A DNA stretch of 51,761 nt from Melioribacteraceae bacterium (GTDB taxonomy: Bacteria > Bacteroidota > Ignavibacteria > Ignavibacteriales > Melioribacteraceae), in contig JAKIUC010000032.1 in the NCBI GenBank assembly GCA_021647785.1, positions 1 to 51,761 of the forward strand, given 5' to 3'. Of this stretch, positions 18,097 through 26,276 are shown one piece after another. Position 1 is the first letter of the stretch, and the number at the start of each line of letters is the position of its first letter. The translations under genes and the position numbers were made by a program. The notes beneath the pieces are model-generated. The model searched no databases. It was not told the DNA's origin and was given only the letters and a program-made list of their open reading frames with translations.

Positions 18097-19338
18097 TTGA
18101 ATATGCAAAGAAATAATATCGTAAAGGTATTATTGTTAACTCTCATAATATTTTCAAATATTTTAAATGCACAAGATTCCCTTAAAATATTGTCGTATAA
18201 TATTCAAGGAATGAAGCCTGGAACAGAATCAGAGATACGATTACTAGAAATTATCAAGAAACTTAAAGTTCTAAATCCTGATATAATAGGTTTGCAAGAA
18301 ATTAATGAAACATTATCTGATGCCACAACTAATCAAGCTAAAATTATTGCAGATTCACTCTCTGCATATTTTGGGATAACTTATAATTGCTTCTATAGTT
18401 TTACACACCTTTCGTGGGATAGCCAATACAGCGAGTTTATTGGGATAATTACGAAATACCCAGTTATTAATAAAGGATATAAATCACTTCCACAAGGTAC
18501 GTTTCCACGAAAGGTAGTATGGAATTATATTGATACTCCAATCGGGAAAGTTAATTTCTTCTCTACTCATCTCTCATATAGTTTAGAAACATTTCGAAAT
18601 CAGCAAGTAGATGCAATTATTCCATACATAGCTGAACAGGAGAGTAACAACAAAGGAGTAGCTTCCATTTTAGTTGGAGATTTTAATTCAATCCCAACAG
18701 ATAGACCGATTAAAAAACTTACAAGTAATGGAACAGATTCTTTTTATTATGATTCGTTTTTTAAGGTACATCCTTTTGGGGACCCAGGTTACACAGTTCA
18801 AGCAAATTCATTAAATAGTAGAATTGATTATATATTCCTCAAAAATAATAGTCAGTTTAATATTAAAGATTCCTATGTTACAATGGATGAAACATATGCA
18901 CCAGGTAAATATTATTCTGACCATTTGGGAGTAATTACAATATTCAAAGCAACTCCTGTAGATGTTAAGGAATCTAATAATATAATTAATGAATTTAGAT
19001 TAGAGCAGAACTACCCAAACCCGTTTAACCCAAGTACAACAATAAGATACTCTATTCCAACAAATAGTGTCATCCCGAAGCCCCAGAGGGATGAGGAATC
19101 TTCTGCGATTCCTCTCTCCGTTCGAAATAACAATTTTAATGTGACACTCAAAGTATATGATATTATAGGAAGGGAAGTAGCTGTGCTAGTAAATAAATAT
19201 CAAACATCTGGAAATTACTCTGTTAAGTTTGATGCTTCCAATATGACAAGCGGGCTTTATTTTTACCGATTACAAGTTTATCCAACTAGGTGGGCTGGAA
19301 ATTTTGTTACAACTAAGAAATTATTATTGCTGAAATAA
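18097..19338 (+). CDS. Secreted endonuclease/exonuclease/phosphatase-fold protein with T9SS sorting domain
   Basis: The catalytic domain (~25-285) shows the family motifs in order: LKILSYNIQGM (metal-binding Asn), DIIGLQEINE (metal-binding Glu), FFSTHLS, VGDFNSIPTD (Asp/Asn), RIDYIFL and SDHLGV (catalytic Asp-His). Such enzymes cleave phosphodiester or phosphomonoester bonds (DNA, lipids or inositol phosphates); substrate is not predictable. A signal peptide ends LNAQ and a T9SS domain starts at ~302, so it acts outside the cell, perhaps in nucleic acid or phospholipid scavenging. The linker of the sorting domain contains a third type of palindromic repeat (19069-19133). The TTG start has AAAGG 8 nt upstream; an ATG two codons later (18103) is nearly as likely. 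Confidence 0.88.
   Translation: MNMQRNNIVKVLLLTLIIFSNILNAQDSLKILSYNIQGMKPGTESEIRLLEIIKKLKVLNPDIIGLQEINETLSDATTNQAKIIADSLSAYFGITYNCFYSFTHLSWDSQYSEFIGIITKYPVINKGYKSLPQGTFPRKVVWNYIDTPIGKVNFFSTHLSYSLETFRNQQVDAIIPYIAEQESNNKGVASILVGDFNSIPTDRPIKKLTSNGTDSFYYDSFFKVHPFGDPGYTVQANSLNSRIDYIFLKNNSQFNIKDSYVTMDETYAPGKYYSDHLGVITIFKATPVDVKESNNIINEFRLEQNYPNPFNPSTTIRYSIPTNSVIPKPQRDEESSAIPLSVRNNNFNVTLKVYDIIGREVAVLVNKYQTSGNYSVKFDASNMTSGLYFYRLQVYPTRWAGNFVTTKKLLLLK
19069..19133 (+). repeat. GTCATCCCGAAG-type palindromic repeat inside a T9SS sorting domain
   Basis: GTCATCCCGAAGCCCCAGAG at the left and CGTTCGAAATAACAA at the right form imperfect inverted arms around a GAGGAATCTTCTGCGATTCC hairpin. It reads in frame as part of NSVIPKPQRDEESSAIPL. 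The sequence type (TCATCCCGAAG...TTCGGAATGACA) is normally an intergenic repeat in Bacteroidota. Confidence 0.75.
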
Positions 19339-19497
19339 GGAAGTATTTACTACACTTAATTAGTTTTTGAAGAATTTGCTACATCTTACTTTTCCAGCAC
19401 ATCATAATAAAATGTAGCCGAAGAATCGAAGAATTCATCTCTTTAAATATTGCAGAATATTTTCTATCTTTGTAATCTAAATATTTAGGAGATAACG

Positions 19498-19662
19498 ATG
19501 GCTAAAACACAGACATTTGCTGATAAAGCAAAAGGTAAAAGTAAAGCAACTAAAATAACTGTAAAATTTGTTAAAACAATTAAAACAGAGAGTGGAAGTT
19601 ACAAATTCAACGAAAGATTTGTAAAGTTAGATGATGCAAGTCAAGTTACTACATTAAAATAA
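19498..19662 (+). CDS. Small basic protein (54 aa), function unknown
   Basis: A 54-residue Lys-rich protein beginning MAKTQTFADKAKGKSKATKI and ending QVTTLK. An excellent Shine-Dalgarno (AGGAGA) lies 5 nt before the ATG and a terminator follows directly, so it is a free-standing expressed gene. The core (SGSYKFNERFVKLDD) faintly resembles the small DUF4295 proteins of Bacteroidota, which are basic and of ribosome-related context; this is a weak by-eye match. A TATCTTTG sequence at 19465-19472 fits the Bacteroidota -7 element (TAnnTTTG). Confidence 0.75.
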   Translation: MAKTQTFADKAKGKSKATKITVKFVKTIKTESGSYKFNERFVKLDDASQVTTLK

Positions 19663-19689
19663 AGCGGTAAAAAATCCACTGCTTTTTTT
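19661..19689 (+). terminator. Rho-independent terminator of the small basic protein gene
   Basis: AAAGCGGT pairs with ACTGCTTT (one G-T pair) across an AT-rich loop and is followed by a T run. It begins at the end of the stop codon. Confidence 0.8.
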
Positions 19690-19756
19690 CTTACAAAACC
19701 ATTCTATCTAAACCAGCATTGCAATAAGAATTTTTTTCACAGAGGATACATGTTTA

Positions 19757-21112
19757 ATGATTTTACCAAAGAAAATTAAATTTTACGGTTTGCGAGATAT
19801 TTCAACAATGCAATTGTTGAAGCAGAATTTATCCGATGAACAAATTTTTGAAATTAAAGTTGTTGCTAATGTTCTACCTTTTAGAACAAATAATTATGTA
19901 GTAGAAGAGTTAATTGATTGGAATAATATTCCGGATGATCCAATTTTTCAACTCTCTTTTATGCAAGCTGGAATGCTCAGCAAAACTCAGTATAATGAAA
20001 TGGCTGAGGTTATTAAGGCAAACGCATCAAAAGAAGAAATTAGAGTAGTTGCTAAAAAAATCAGAAATGGTTTAAATCCGCATCCAGCCGGACAAATGAC
20101 TGCAAATGTTCCAGTTATGGATAATTTTATTGTTCGGGGTATTCAGCACAAATATAAAGAGACAGCTTTGGTTTTCCCATCAGCTGGGCAAACTTGTCAT
20201 TCATTTTGTACATTCTGTTTCCGCTGGGCACAGTTTATTGGAGATAACGATTTAAAATTTTCTACTGATGAATCAAACAGATTTCAAGAGTATTTAAAGT
20301 CTCATACTGAGGTAAGTGATGTGCTTTTTACTGGTGGAGACCCAATGGTAATGTCTCTTCAGAAACTGGAAACTTACTTACTCCCTTTACTTCAACCAGA
20401 GTTTGAACATATTAAAAATATTAGAATTGGTACAAAGTCCCTTTCATTTTGGCCCTATCGATATGTTACTGATAACGATGCAGATGGAATTTTAAATCTT
20501 TTTGAAAAAATAATGAATGCAGGAAAACATCTCGCATTTATGGCTCATGTAAATCATGGAAGAGAATTAGAGACAGAAGTACTTCGCAAAGCTGTTAGAC
20601 GCTTAAAAAATGTTGGTGTAAAGATTAGAACACAAGCTCCAGTAGTAAGGCATATTAATGATTCTGCTGATGTGTGGGCAAATATGTGGCGTAAGCAAGT
20701 TAACTTAGGAATGATTCCATATTATATGTTTGTTGAGAGAGAAACCGGTGCAAAAGAATATTTTAATATTCCACTATCTCGTACATTTGAAATATATAAA
20801 GAGGCGTTTCAACAAATTTCCGGATTGCAAAGAACAGCACGCGGTCCAGTAATGTCGGCTACTCCGGGTAAGGTTGTAATAGAAGGAGTAACAAAAATAA
20901 ACGGCGAAAAAGTTTTTGTTCTAAGTATGCTGCAAGCACGTAATCCCAATTGGGTTAAGCAGCCGTTCTTTGCAAAGTATGATGAGACTTCAACTTGGCT
21001 CGAACAATTAACTCCAGCTTTTGGAGAGAAAAAATTCTTTTATGAAGATGAGTTAGATGAGATACTTGAACAAAAGTCTGTTGAACACAGTAGCGTAGTG
21101 TCAAGTCAATAA
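19757..21112 (+). CDS. KamA-family radical SAM protein (lysine 2,3-aminomutase-like)
   Basis: The radical SAM cluster motif CHSFCTFC (Cys147, Cys151, Cys154) follows the family hallmark NPHPAGQM (~107-114). FTGGDPM, RIGTKSLSFWPYR and the ETGAKEYF segment also fit the KamA family. Members move an amino group between adjacent carbons of lysine or glutamate with SAM and PLP. This subgroup is ~450 residues and lacks obvious partners here, so the substrate is uncertain. A PLP lysine could not be assigned with confidence by eye. The ATG at 19757 is used; an ATG at 19750 is out of frame. The last residues (SSVVSSQ) are encoded by the end of a repeat (see 21095-21269), so the native C-terminus may have been altered. 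Confidence 0.85.
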   Translation: MILPKKIKFYGLRDISTMQLLKQNLSDEQIFEIKVVANVLPFRTNNYVVEELIDWNNIPDDPIFQLSFMQAGMLSKTQYNEMAEVIKANASKEEIRVVAKKIRNGLNPHPAGQMTANVPVMDNFIVRGIQHKYKETALVFPSAGQTCHSFCTFCFRWAQFIGDNDLKFSTDESNRFQEYLKSHTEVSDVLFTGGDPMVMSLQKLETYLLPLLQPEFEHIKNIRIGTKSLSFWPYRYVTDNDADGILNLFEKIMNAGKHLAFMAHVNHGRELETEVLRKAVRRLKNVGVKIRTQAPVVRHINDSADVWANMWRKQVNLGMIPYYMFVERETGAKEYFNIPLSRTFEIYKEAFQQISGLQRTARGPVMSATPGKVVIEGVTKINGEKVFVLSMLQARNPNWVKQPFFAKYDETSTWLEQLTPAFGEKKFFYEDELDEILEQKSVEHSSVVSSQ

Positions 21113-21269
21113 TAAAACGACGGTAGCAATAAAAATTCTTGACCAAACCTTCAAGGTTAAAATCTTACATAAAACTTGTATTGTACAATAATTTCATTTG
21201 AAATAAATTTTACAAATTCTTCTAACCTTGAAGGTTTTATACGATATTATAACATTGACACGACAGTAG
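21095..21269. repeat. Repeat with TGTCGTGTCAA-type ends and an inner 15-bp inverted repeat
   Basis: The left end GTAGTGTCAAGTCAATAATA (21095) and the right end, in reverse CTACTGTCGTGTCAATGTTA, are imperfect inverted repeats. Inside are exact 15-bp arms AAACCTTCAAGGTTA (21145-21159) and TAACCTTGAAGGTTT (21223-21237). The left end overlaps the last codons of the KamA-type gene. The whole convergent spacer is repeat DNA. Confidence 0.7.
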
Positions 21270-21327
21270 TGCGAAAATAGGGTTTTTCAAAAAAAATCAC
21301 AATTCAGCAATAGAGACTTAAATAATT

Positions 21328-21870
21328 TTAGCCTGAAACCACACAAATTTCTTCATTAACTTCTCTGCGAAGTAAATTTTCTATTGCAACAAGTGTACCT
21401 CGTATTGCACTTGGGCAAGTACCGCAAGCACCTTGGTATCTGATGGTTAAAGTGTTATCCTCAAGTCCAAGTACTTCTAAACCACCGCCATCTCCAGCAA
21501 GGGCGGGCTTAATACGGATATCTATTATTTCATTTATCTTTTTTAGCACTGCTGTATCATCATCAGATTTCCCTTCAACTATTTTTTCTTCAGGAAGTTT
21601 TGATATATCTAAAGCCTTAACTATTTCAGCAAAAGGTTTTTGAATATTACTCCAACTTATAGTTGGCTCTTTTTCAATTGTTACAAATTTATCCATATAA
21701 AAAACTGAAACAACTCCTTCCAATTCAAAAATTTGTTTTGCAAATGGATCGTTTTCTGCTTCTTCACTACTCTTAAAACTTCTAGTTTCTATATTTAATA
21801 ATTTTTCGTTTAAAACAAATTTTAATGCTTGTGGATTTGGAGTTAAGTCCACATCTAATACTTTTAACAT
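21328..21870 (-). CDS. Nfu-type iron-sulfur cluster scaffold/carrier protein
   Basis: Residues 1-85 form the Nfu N-terminal domain (TPNPQALKFVLNE). Residues ~105-180 are the NifU C-terminal-like domain with IRPAL-type helix (IRIKPALAGDGGGLEVLGL) and the cluster-binding CGTCPSA (Cys149, Cys152). Such proteins carry a [4Fe-4S] cluster between two subunits and deliver it to apo-enzymes. The organisation and length match the family. It is last of three minus-strand genes (proS, rsmI, nfu), but a 298-nt repeat-filled gap separates it from rsmI, so it probably has its own promoter. Confidence 0.9.
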   Translation of the reverse strand: MLKVLDVDLTPNPQALKFVLNEKLLNIETRSFKSSEEAENDPFAKQIFELEGVVSVFYMDKFVTIEKEPTISWSNIQKPFAEIVKALDISKLPEEKIVEGKSDDDTAVLKKINEIIDIRIKPALAGDGGGLEVLGLEDNTLTIRYQGACGTCPSAIRGTLVAIENLLRREVNEEICVVSG

Positions 21871-21945
21871 AATTTCCTCATTATATCTATTTTTTATTTA
21901 TTTAATTGGGCTAAGTTCTAATTATGACAGCAATATTACAACAGC

Positions 21946-22091
21946 ATAATATCGTGCCTACGGCACTTGTTTTTTGCTTAGATTTTTATTTACCATAATT
22001 TCGTATCTACGATACTAAGAACTCCAGAGGAGTGATATTATGGTAATATCAAAACAAGATTGATGTAAAAGTACCATCGGCACGACATTAT
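21946..22091. repeat. Nested inverted repeat (CGTGCC / TTACCATAAT family), copy 1
   Basis: Outer arms ATAATATCGTGCC and GGCACGACATTAT enclose inner arms TTACCATAAT and ATTATGGTAA with small hairpins (CGTATCTACGATACT, ACTCCAGAGGAGT). A relative of the same design lies at 27836-28019. Confidence 0.7.
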
Positions 22092-22168
22092 TTGCTGTGT
22101 TAATTAGAACTCAGCCTTTAATTGTAAGTAAAATAATCCCTTTTTACAAGTGGATATACTATCCACAC

Positions 22169-22882
22169 TTAAAGGGTGCTTCTGTTTTTCCCTCTTTTCA
22201 CATCTCTATTATCCAGTAGAAGTACAAACTCACCTTTTAATTTTTCTTTTGAAGAAGTGATTTTAATAATTGAATTAACAGTGCCTCTAAAGAATTTCTC
22301 TCCATCTTGTGTTAGCTTAAATGCAACAACAACAAACTGATTTTTTCCAAATGTTTTTTCAATATCCGAGAGCAATGCCTGTAACCTGTATGGTGTTTCT
22401 AAGATTACAATTAATTCGTTCAGAGTTTTTAATTTTTGAAGTTGAGAACGTCTAATATCTTTTTTGGGTGAAAGCCATCCGTAATAGTAAAAGTTATTTA
22501 AATCAAAACCAGAGCCAACAAGGGCAGAGAGGAGGGAACTTGCTCCTGGTATAGGAATTATTTGAATCTCTTTTTCAATTGCTTCTTTAACAAGTATCAC
22601 TCCAGGGTCAGAAAAAAGTGGAGTCCCAGAATCTGAAATTAATGCAGCAGTTTTTCCTGAAATAATTTCTGAAATTACTTCCGATGTAAATTCACTTTCG
22701 TTATGTTCATTAAGTGAAATAAGTTCTTTTGTAATTCCGTAGTGTGAAAGTAATCTCCGAGCTGGTTTATATTCTTCACAAATAACTATATCCACTTCCT
22801 TCAATGTTTTCAAGGCTCTCAGAGTAATATCATCGTAATTACCAATAGGGGTCGATACTATGTAGAGTTTGTGTTTTGACAA
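22169..22882 (-). CDS. rsmI: 16S rRNA (cytidine1402-2'-O)-methyltransferase
   Basis: The start LYIVSTPIGNYDDITLRALK is the classic RsmI N-terminus, followed by the CEEYKPARRLL, HNESE, ALISDSGTPLFSDPG and PGASSLLSALVGSG motifs of the tetrapyrrole-methylase fold. The enzyme methylates the ribose of C1402 in 16S rRNA, near the P site. The 237-residue length is at the short end for the family (usually up to ~290) because the C-terminal extension is absent; the catalytic fold is complete. It lies 112 nt downstream of proS on the same strand. Confidence 0.9.
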   Translation of the reverse strand: MSKHKLYIVSTPIGNYDDITLRALKTLKEVDIVICEEYKPARRLLSHYGITKELISLNEHNESEFTSEVISEIISGKTAALISDSGTPLFSDPGVILVKEAIEKEIQIIPIPGASSLLSALVGSGFDLNNFYYYGWLSPKKDIRRSQLQKLKTLNELIVILETPYRLQALLSDIEKTFGKNQFVVVAFKLTQDGEKFFRGTVNSIIKITSSKEKLKGEFVLLLDNRDVKRGKNRSTL

Positions 22883-22994
22883 TTAATTAAACTTAGTTGT
22901 TATTTTATAATTATTATTTCTCTATTGCTATACTATTCAATTGTTGTCGAAAATAGCAATGTAACAATTGAACAATGCAACAATTAATTTGCAA

Positions 22995-24680
22995 CTAACC
23001 TATTTCCTTTAATTGATCTAAGAGAAGATGTTTGCCAATTATAAGTCTTTCACCAGTTATACGATTTTTAATTTCTATCAAACCTTCTTTAACATTCTTT
23101 TCACCAATTATAACTTGCAGCGGAATGCCAATTAACTCGGCATCATTAAATTTAAAACCAGCTTGTGCATCTCGTCTATCATCAAAGAGAACATCGTAGC
23201 CTTCACTTTTTAACAGCTCATAAACTTCATTACTTTCATTTATAACAATCTCTTTCTTCATATTCAAACCGAGTAGTTGGATATCAAATGGTTTTAATGG
23301 ACCTTTCCAAAGAATACCTTTCTCATCATAATTCTGTTCAATAAAGCAGGCAAGTACGCGATCAACGCCAATGCCGTAACTTCCCATTATTATTGGGTTA
23401 GCCTTACCATTTTCATTCAAGAAAGTTGCACCCATTGCTTCGGAATACTTAGTGCCAAGTTTGAAAATATGACCAAGTTCAATTGCTTTAAATACATCCA
23501 GAGGTTCACCGCAGCGGGCACACTCCTCACCGCTTTCAATAGTTCGCAAATCAAAATATTCAATCTTTTCAACATCACGTTTTAAGTCAATTCCACCAAT
23601 GTGGTAATCGGTTTTGTTTGCACCACTATAAAGATTATTTCCATCCTTTAGTCTGTTGTCTGCCAGAATTCTCTCTTTAAATCCGATAGGTCCAATAGAG
23701 CCAGCCTCTGCTCCAGTTATTTCAACAAGTTCCTCCGGGTGTGCGGGACGAACTTCGCCACCAAGAATTGATTCAAGTTTTGTTCCGTTTACTTCATCAT
23801 TGCCAGACATTAAAACGAGAATTGGTTTCTCATCAAAAATATAAACTCTCGATTTCGCCGTCTCCCTTTCATCAATCTTTAAAAATTCACAAAGCTCATC
23901 AATGCTATGAATATTTGGAGTTGAAATTTCATAAACCTCTTTGCTTTCACTACTCCGCTCATTTGGTTCAACCACAGATTGAGCAACCTCAACATTGGCA
24001 GCGTATCCGCAGCTATTGCAATAGGCAACAGTATCTTCACCTGCATCCGATTTCACCATGAATTCTTCCGATTTGCTGCCGCCCATTGCTCCACTGGATG
24101 CACCAACTACAAAATATTTAATTCCGCATCTATCAAAAATATTTTGATAAGCCTGATAATGCTTGGTATATGATTCATCCAAACCCTCCCAACTTGAATC
24201 GAACGAATATGCATCTTTCATTAAAAATTGACGACCACGAATTATTCCGCTGCGTGGGCGTGCTTCATTTCTAAATTTGGTTTGAATCTGATACCAAATT
24301 TGAGGCATATCTTTGTACGATTTCATTGCACCCTTGGCATGAAACGTCATAACCTCTTCGTGAGTTGGGGCTAAAACATAATCTCTGTTTTTGAGATGAA
24401 ACATTGTGTCGCCAAAATCTTCAATGCGACCCGTCTCGTCCCATATTTCACGCGGGTTTAATGCAGGTAAGTGAAATTCCTGTCCGCCAATAGCGGTCAT
24501 TTCTTCATTTATAATTTCTGATATTTTTTTAATTACTTTGTAACCAAGTGGTAAAAAAGAGTATATGCCAGCAGATAACATTCTAATCATTCCACTCCGC
24601 AACATCAATATGTGGCTTGGAATTACAGCATCAGCGGGAACTTCCTTCAAGGTTGGTATAAATGATTTACTAATTCTCAT
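22995..24680 (-). CDS. proS: Prolyl-tRNA synthetase, bacterial type
   Basis: The protein starts MRISKSFIPTLKEVPADA and shows the class II motifs: FLPLGYKVIKKI, APTHEEVMT, and FRNEARPRSGIIRGRQFLMK (motif 2). The insertion domain (~225-385) is the bacterial YbaK-like editing module with GGEVRPAHPEEL and AGSIGPIGF, which removes mischarged alanine. GSYGIGVDRVLACFIEQ is motif 3, and the anticodon-binding domain follows (~455-561). Length 561 matches the family. It charges tRNA-Pro in the cytoplasm. Upstream of its start (24681-24891) is a divergent spacer shared with the hydrolase gene. Confidence 0.96.
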   Translation of the reverse strand: MRISKSFIPTLKEVPADAVIPSHILMLRSGMIRMLSAGIYSFLPLGYKVIKKISEIINEEMTAIGGQEFHLPALNPREIWDETGRIEDFGDTMFHLKNRDYVLAPTHEEVMTFHAKGAMKSYKDMPQIWYQIQTKFRNEARPRSGIIRGRQFLMKDAYSFDSSWEGLDESYTKHYQAYQNIFDRCGIKYFVVGASSGAMGGSKSEEFMVKSDAGEDTVAYCNSCGYAANVEVAQSVVEPNERSSESKEVYEISTPNIHSIDELCEFLKIDERETAKSRVYIFDEKPILVLMSGNDEVNGTKLESILGGEVRPAHPEELVEITGAEAGSIGPIGFKERILADNRLKDGNNLYSGANKTDYHIGGIDLKRDVEKIEYFDLRTIESGEECARCGEPLDVFKAIELGHIFKLGTKYSEAMGATFLNENGKANPIIMGSYGIGVDRVLACFIEQNYDEKGILWKGPLKPFDIQLLGLNMKKEIVINESNEVYELLKSEGYDVLFDDRRDAQAGFKFNDAELIGIPLQVIIGEKNVKEGLIEIKNRITGERLIIGKHLLLDQLKEIG

Positions 24681-24891
24681 GTTTACTATTTCGTTTTAAT
24701 GACTAAAAATTAAGATGCAAAAATACTTAAAGAGTGAGTCATATCAAAAAAGTGTTAGATTACATCAGTGATTATTCCAATATTATTGTACCATAGGTTA
24801 TTAATCTGTTCTGTATCAAATTACTATAGTACTGTTTATTATGAAATCTCTTTATTATTTTGGAGTTAATTTTAATTATTGAAAGAAAACC

Positions 24892-25728
24892 ATGACTAAA
24901 TTTAATCCGGTAATAGAAGATAATCCTACCATTGGGAAAGAGAATCTAGAATCTATGCAGCCAATTATTTTTCAGAGTAAAGGTAAAAAGTTAATTGGAA
25001 CTTTATTTAAAGTTTCTGGAACGGAGAGAAAACCAATTGTATTTTTATTACATGGTTTTCCTGGAAATGAAAAAAATTCTGATATTGCACATGCAATTAA
25101 ACGATTTGGTTTTAATGTAATTATATTTCACTACCGCGGCTCGTGGGGAAGTGAAGGTGATTTTTCAATCTCTAATTCTTTGGAAGATCTCTATTCAGCA
25201 ATTGACTATATAAATAAGCCTGATGTTGCAAGTTCGCTTAACATTGATGCTACCAATATCATTTTAATTGGTCATAGCTTTGGTGCATTTCTTGCATTTC
25301 TTACATCAATAAAATATCCTCAGATTAAGAATATAGCTTCCCTCTCTGGTTTTAATTTTGGATTTTTTACAGATTATATTATACAGAATCCGCAGTTTTT
25401 GGATGTAACAATGGATGAACTATCGCAAGGAGCTATGCTGCTGAAAGGAACTAGTGGAGAAAAAATTTACAACGAAATGCTACTGAACAAAGATGAATGG
25501 AATCTTTTAAAACTTATTCCGGAATTAAAAAAGAAAAACATTTTGCTTGTAGGTGCAGAGTACGACTATGTTGCACCGCTTGAAATTCATCATCACCCTA
25601 TGGTTGAAGGGTTAAAACAAGTTGGAGCTAAATTTAAGAGTGAAGTTTATAAAAGTGGGCATTCATTTTCATCTTCACGAATTAAATTAACAACAGAAAT
25701 TATTAATTGGTTAAAGAACTTAAAATAA
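24892..25728 (+). CDS. Alpha/beta hydrolase
   Basis: The fold is indicated by the oxyanion segment FLLHGFPGNE (~52-61), the nucleophile elbow GHSFGAF with Ser129, a late acid in GAEYDYVAP and the catalytic His in SGHSFS. No signal peptide is present, so it is cytoplasmic. It most resembles serine esterase/acylaminoacyl-peptidase-like hydrolases of ~280 residues; the substrate cannot be told. The ORF6N gene begins 9 nt downstream on the same strand, then the decarboxylase 11 nt further, so the three may share a transcript although they seem functionally unrelated. Confidence 0.85.
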   Translation: MTKFNPVIEDNPTIGKENLESMQPIIFQSKGKKLIGTLFKVSGTERKPIVFLLHGFPGNEKNSDIAHAIKRFGFNVIIFHYRGSWGSEGDFSISNSLEDLYSAIDYINKPDVASSLNIDATNIILIGHSFGAFLAFLTSIKYPQIKNIASLSGFNFGFFTDYIIQNPQFLDVTMDELSQGAMLLKGTSGEKIYNEMLLNKDEWNLLKLIPELKKKNILLVGAEYDYVAPLEIHHHPMVEGLKQVGAKFKSEVYKSGHSFSSSRIKLTTEIINWLKNLK

Positions 25729-25737
25729 AAGCTTTTA

Positions 25738-26265
25738 ATGAAAAGTAGAACATCGATTATTCCATTTGAGAAAATTATATACTCAATTCATTTAGTTAGA
25801 AAGAAGAAAATTATTCTGGACTCTGATTTAGCTAAACTATATGGAGTTGAAACTAGAGTTTTAAAACAAGCTGTTCGAAGAAATATTGAACGGTTCCCTG
25901 ATGATTTTTTAATAGAAATTACAAAAAATGAGTTTGATTCTTTAAGGTCACAAAATGTGACCTTAAAGAGGGGTAAGCATTCAAAATATTTGCCATTTGC
26001 TTTTACTGAGCAGGGTGTGGCGATGCTTTCAAGTGTCTTGAAAAGTCCTCAGGCAATAGAGGTTAATATTGCAATAATGAGAGCATTTGTTAAAATTAGG
26101 GAGACTTTGGAATCGAATCAAAATATCTCAAATAAACTAAATGAACTTGAGAAAATAACTAATGAAAGATTAAGTTCTCAAGAAGAGAAAATAAAAATTA
26201 TATTCAATACAATTAGAGAGTTAGTTTTAGAAGAAAAACCGAGTAGTAAAAAGATGGGGTTTTAA
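25738..26265 (+). CDS. ORF6N domain DNA-binding protein
   Basis: Residues ~8-95 match the ORF6N domain known from phage antirepressors and many bacterial orphans: IYSIHLVRKKKIILDSDLAKLYGVETR, and the conserved FPDDFLIE and LPFAFTEQGVAMLSSVL. A coiled-coil-like tail (~120-165) follows. These proteins bind DNA and often derive from mobile elements; no phage genes are nearby. A perfect 14-bp inverted repeat sits inside the coding region (25939-25969), over the codons for DSLRSQNVTLK. The protein could regulate its own gene, but nothing here proves it. Confidence 0.85.
   Translation: MKSRTSIIPFEKIIYSIHLVRKKKIILDSDLAKLYGVETRVLKQAVRRNIERFPDDFLIEITKNEFDSLRSQNVTLKRGKHSKYLPFAFTEQGVAMLSSVLKSPQAIEVNIAIMRAFVKIRETLESNQNISNKLNELEKITNERLSSQEEKIKIIFNTIRELVLEEKPSSKKMGF
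25939..25969. repeat. Perfect 14-bp inverted repeat inside the ORF6N gene
   Basis: TCTTTAAGGTCACA, a 3-nt loop (AAA), then TGTGACCTTAAAGA: every base of both arms pairs. It falls in the codons of a conserved segment of the ORF6N family (LRSQ-x-VT), so part of the symmetry may be forced by protein sequence. Confidence 0.85.
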
Positions 26266-26276
26266 AAACAAGATTT

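Noticed and set aside
19450-19472. Complete Bacteroidota-type promoter for the small basic protein
   Set aside because: The -7-like TATCTTTG is good, but the nearest TTG upstream is too close for the usual spacing, so only the -7 match is mentioned.
21443-21643. Plus-strand open frame opposite nfu
   Set aside because: Low-complexity antisense product of a clear gene.
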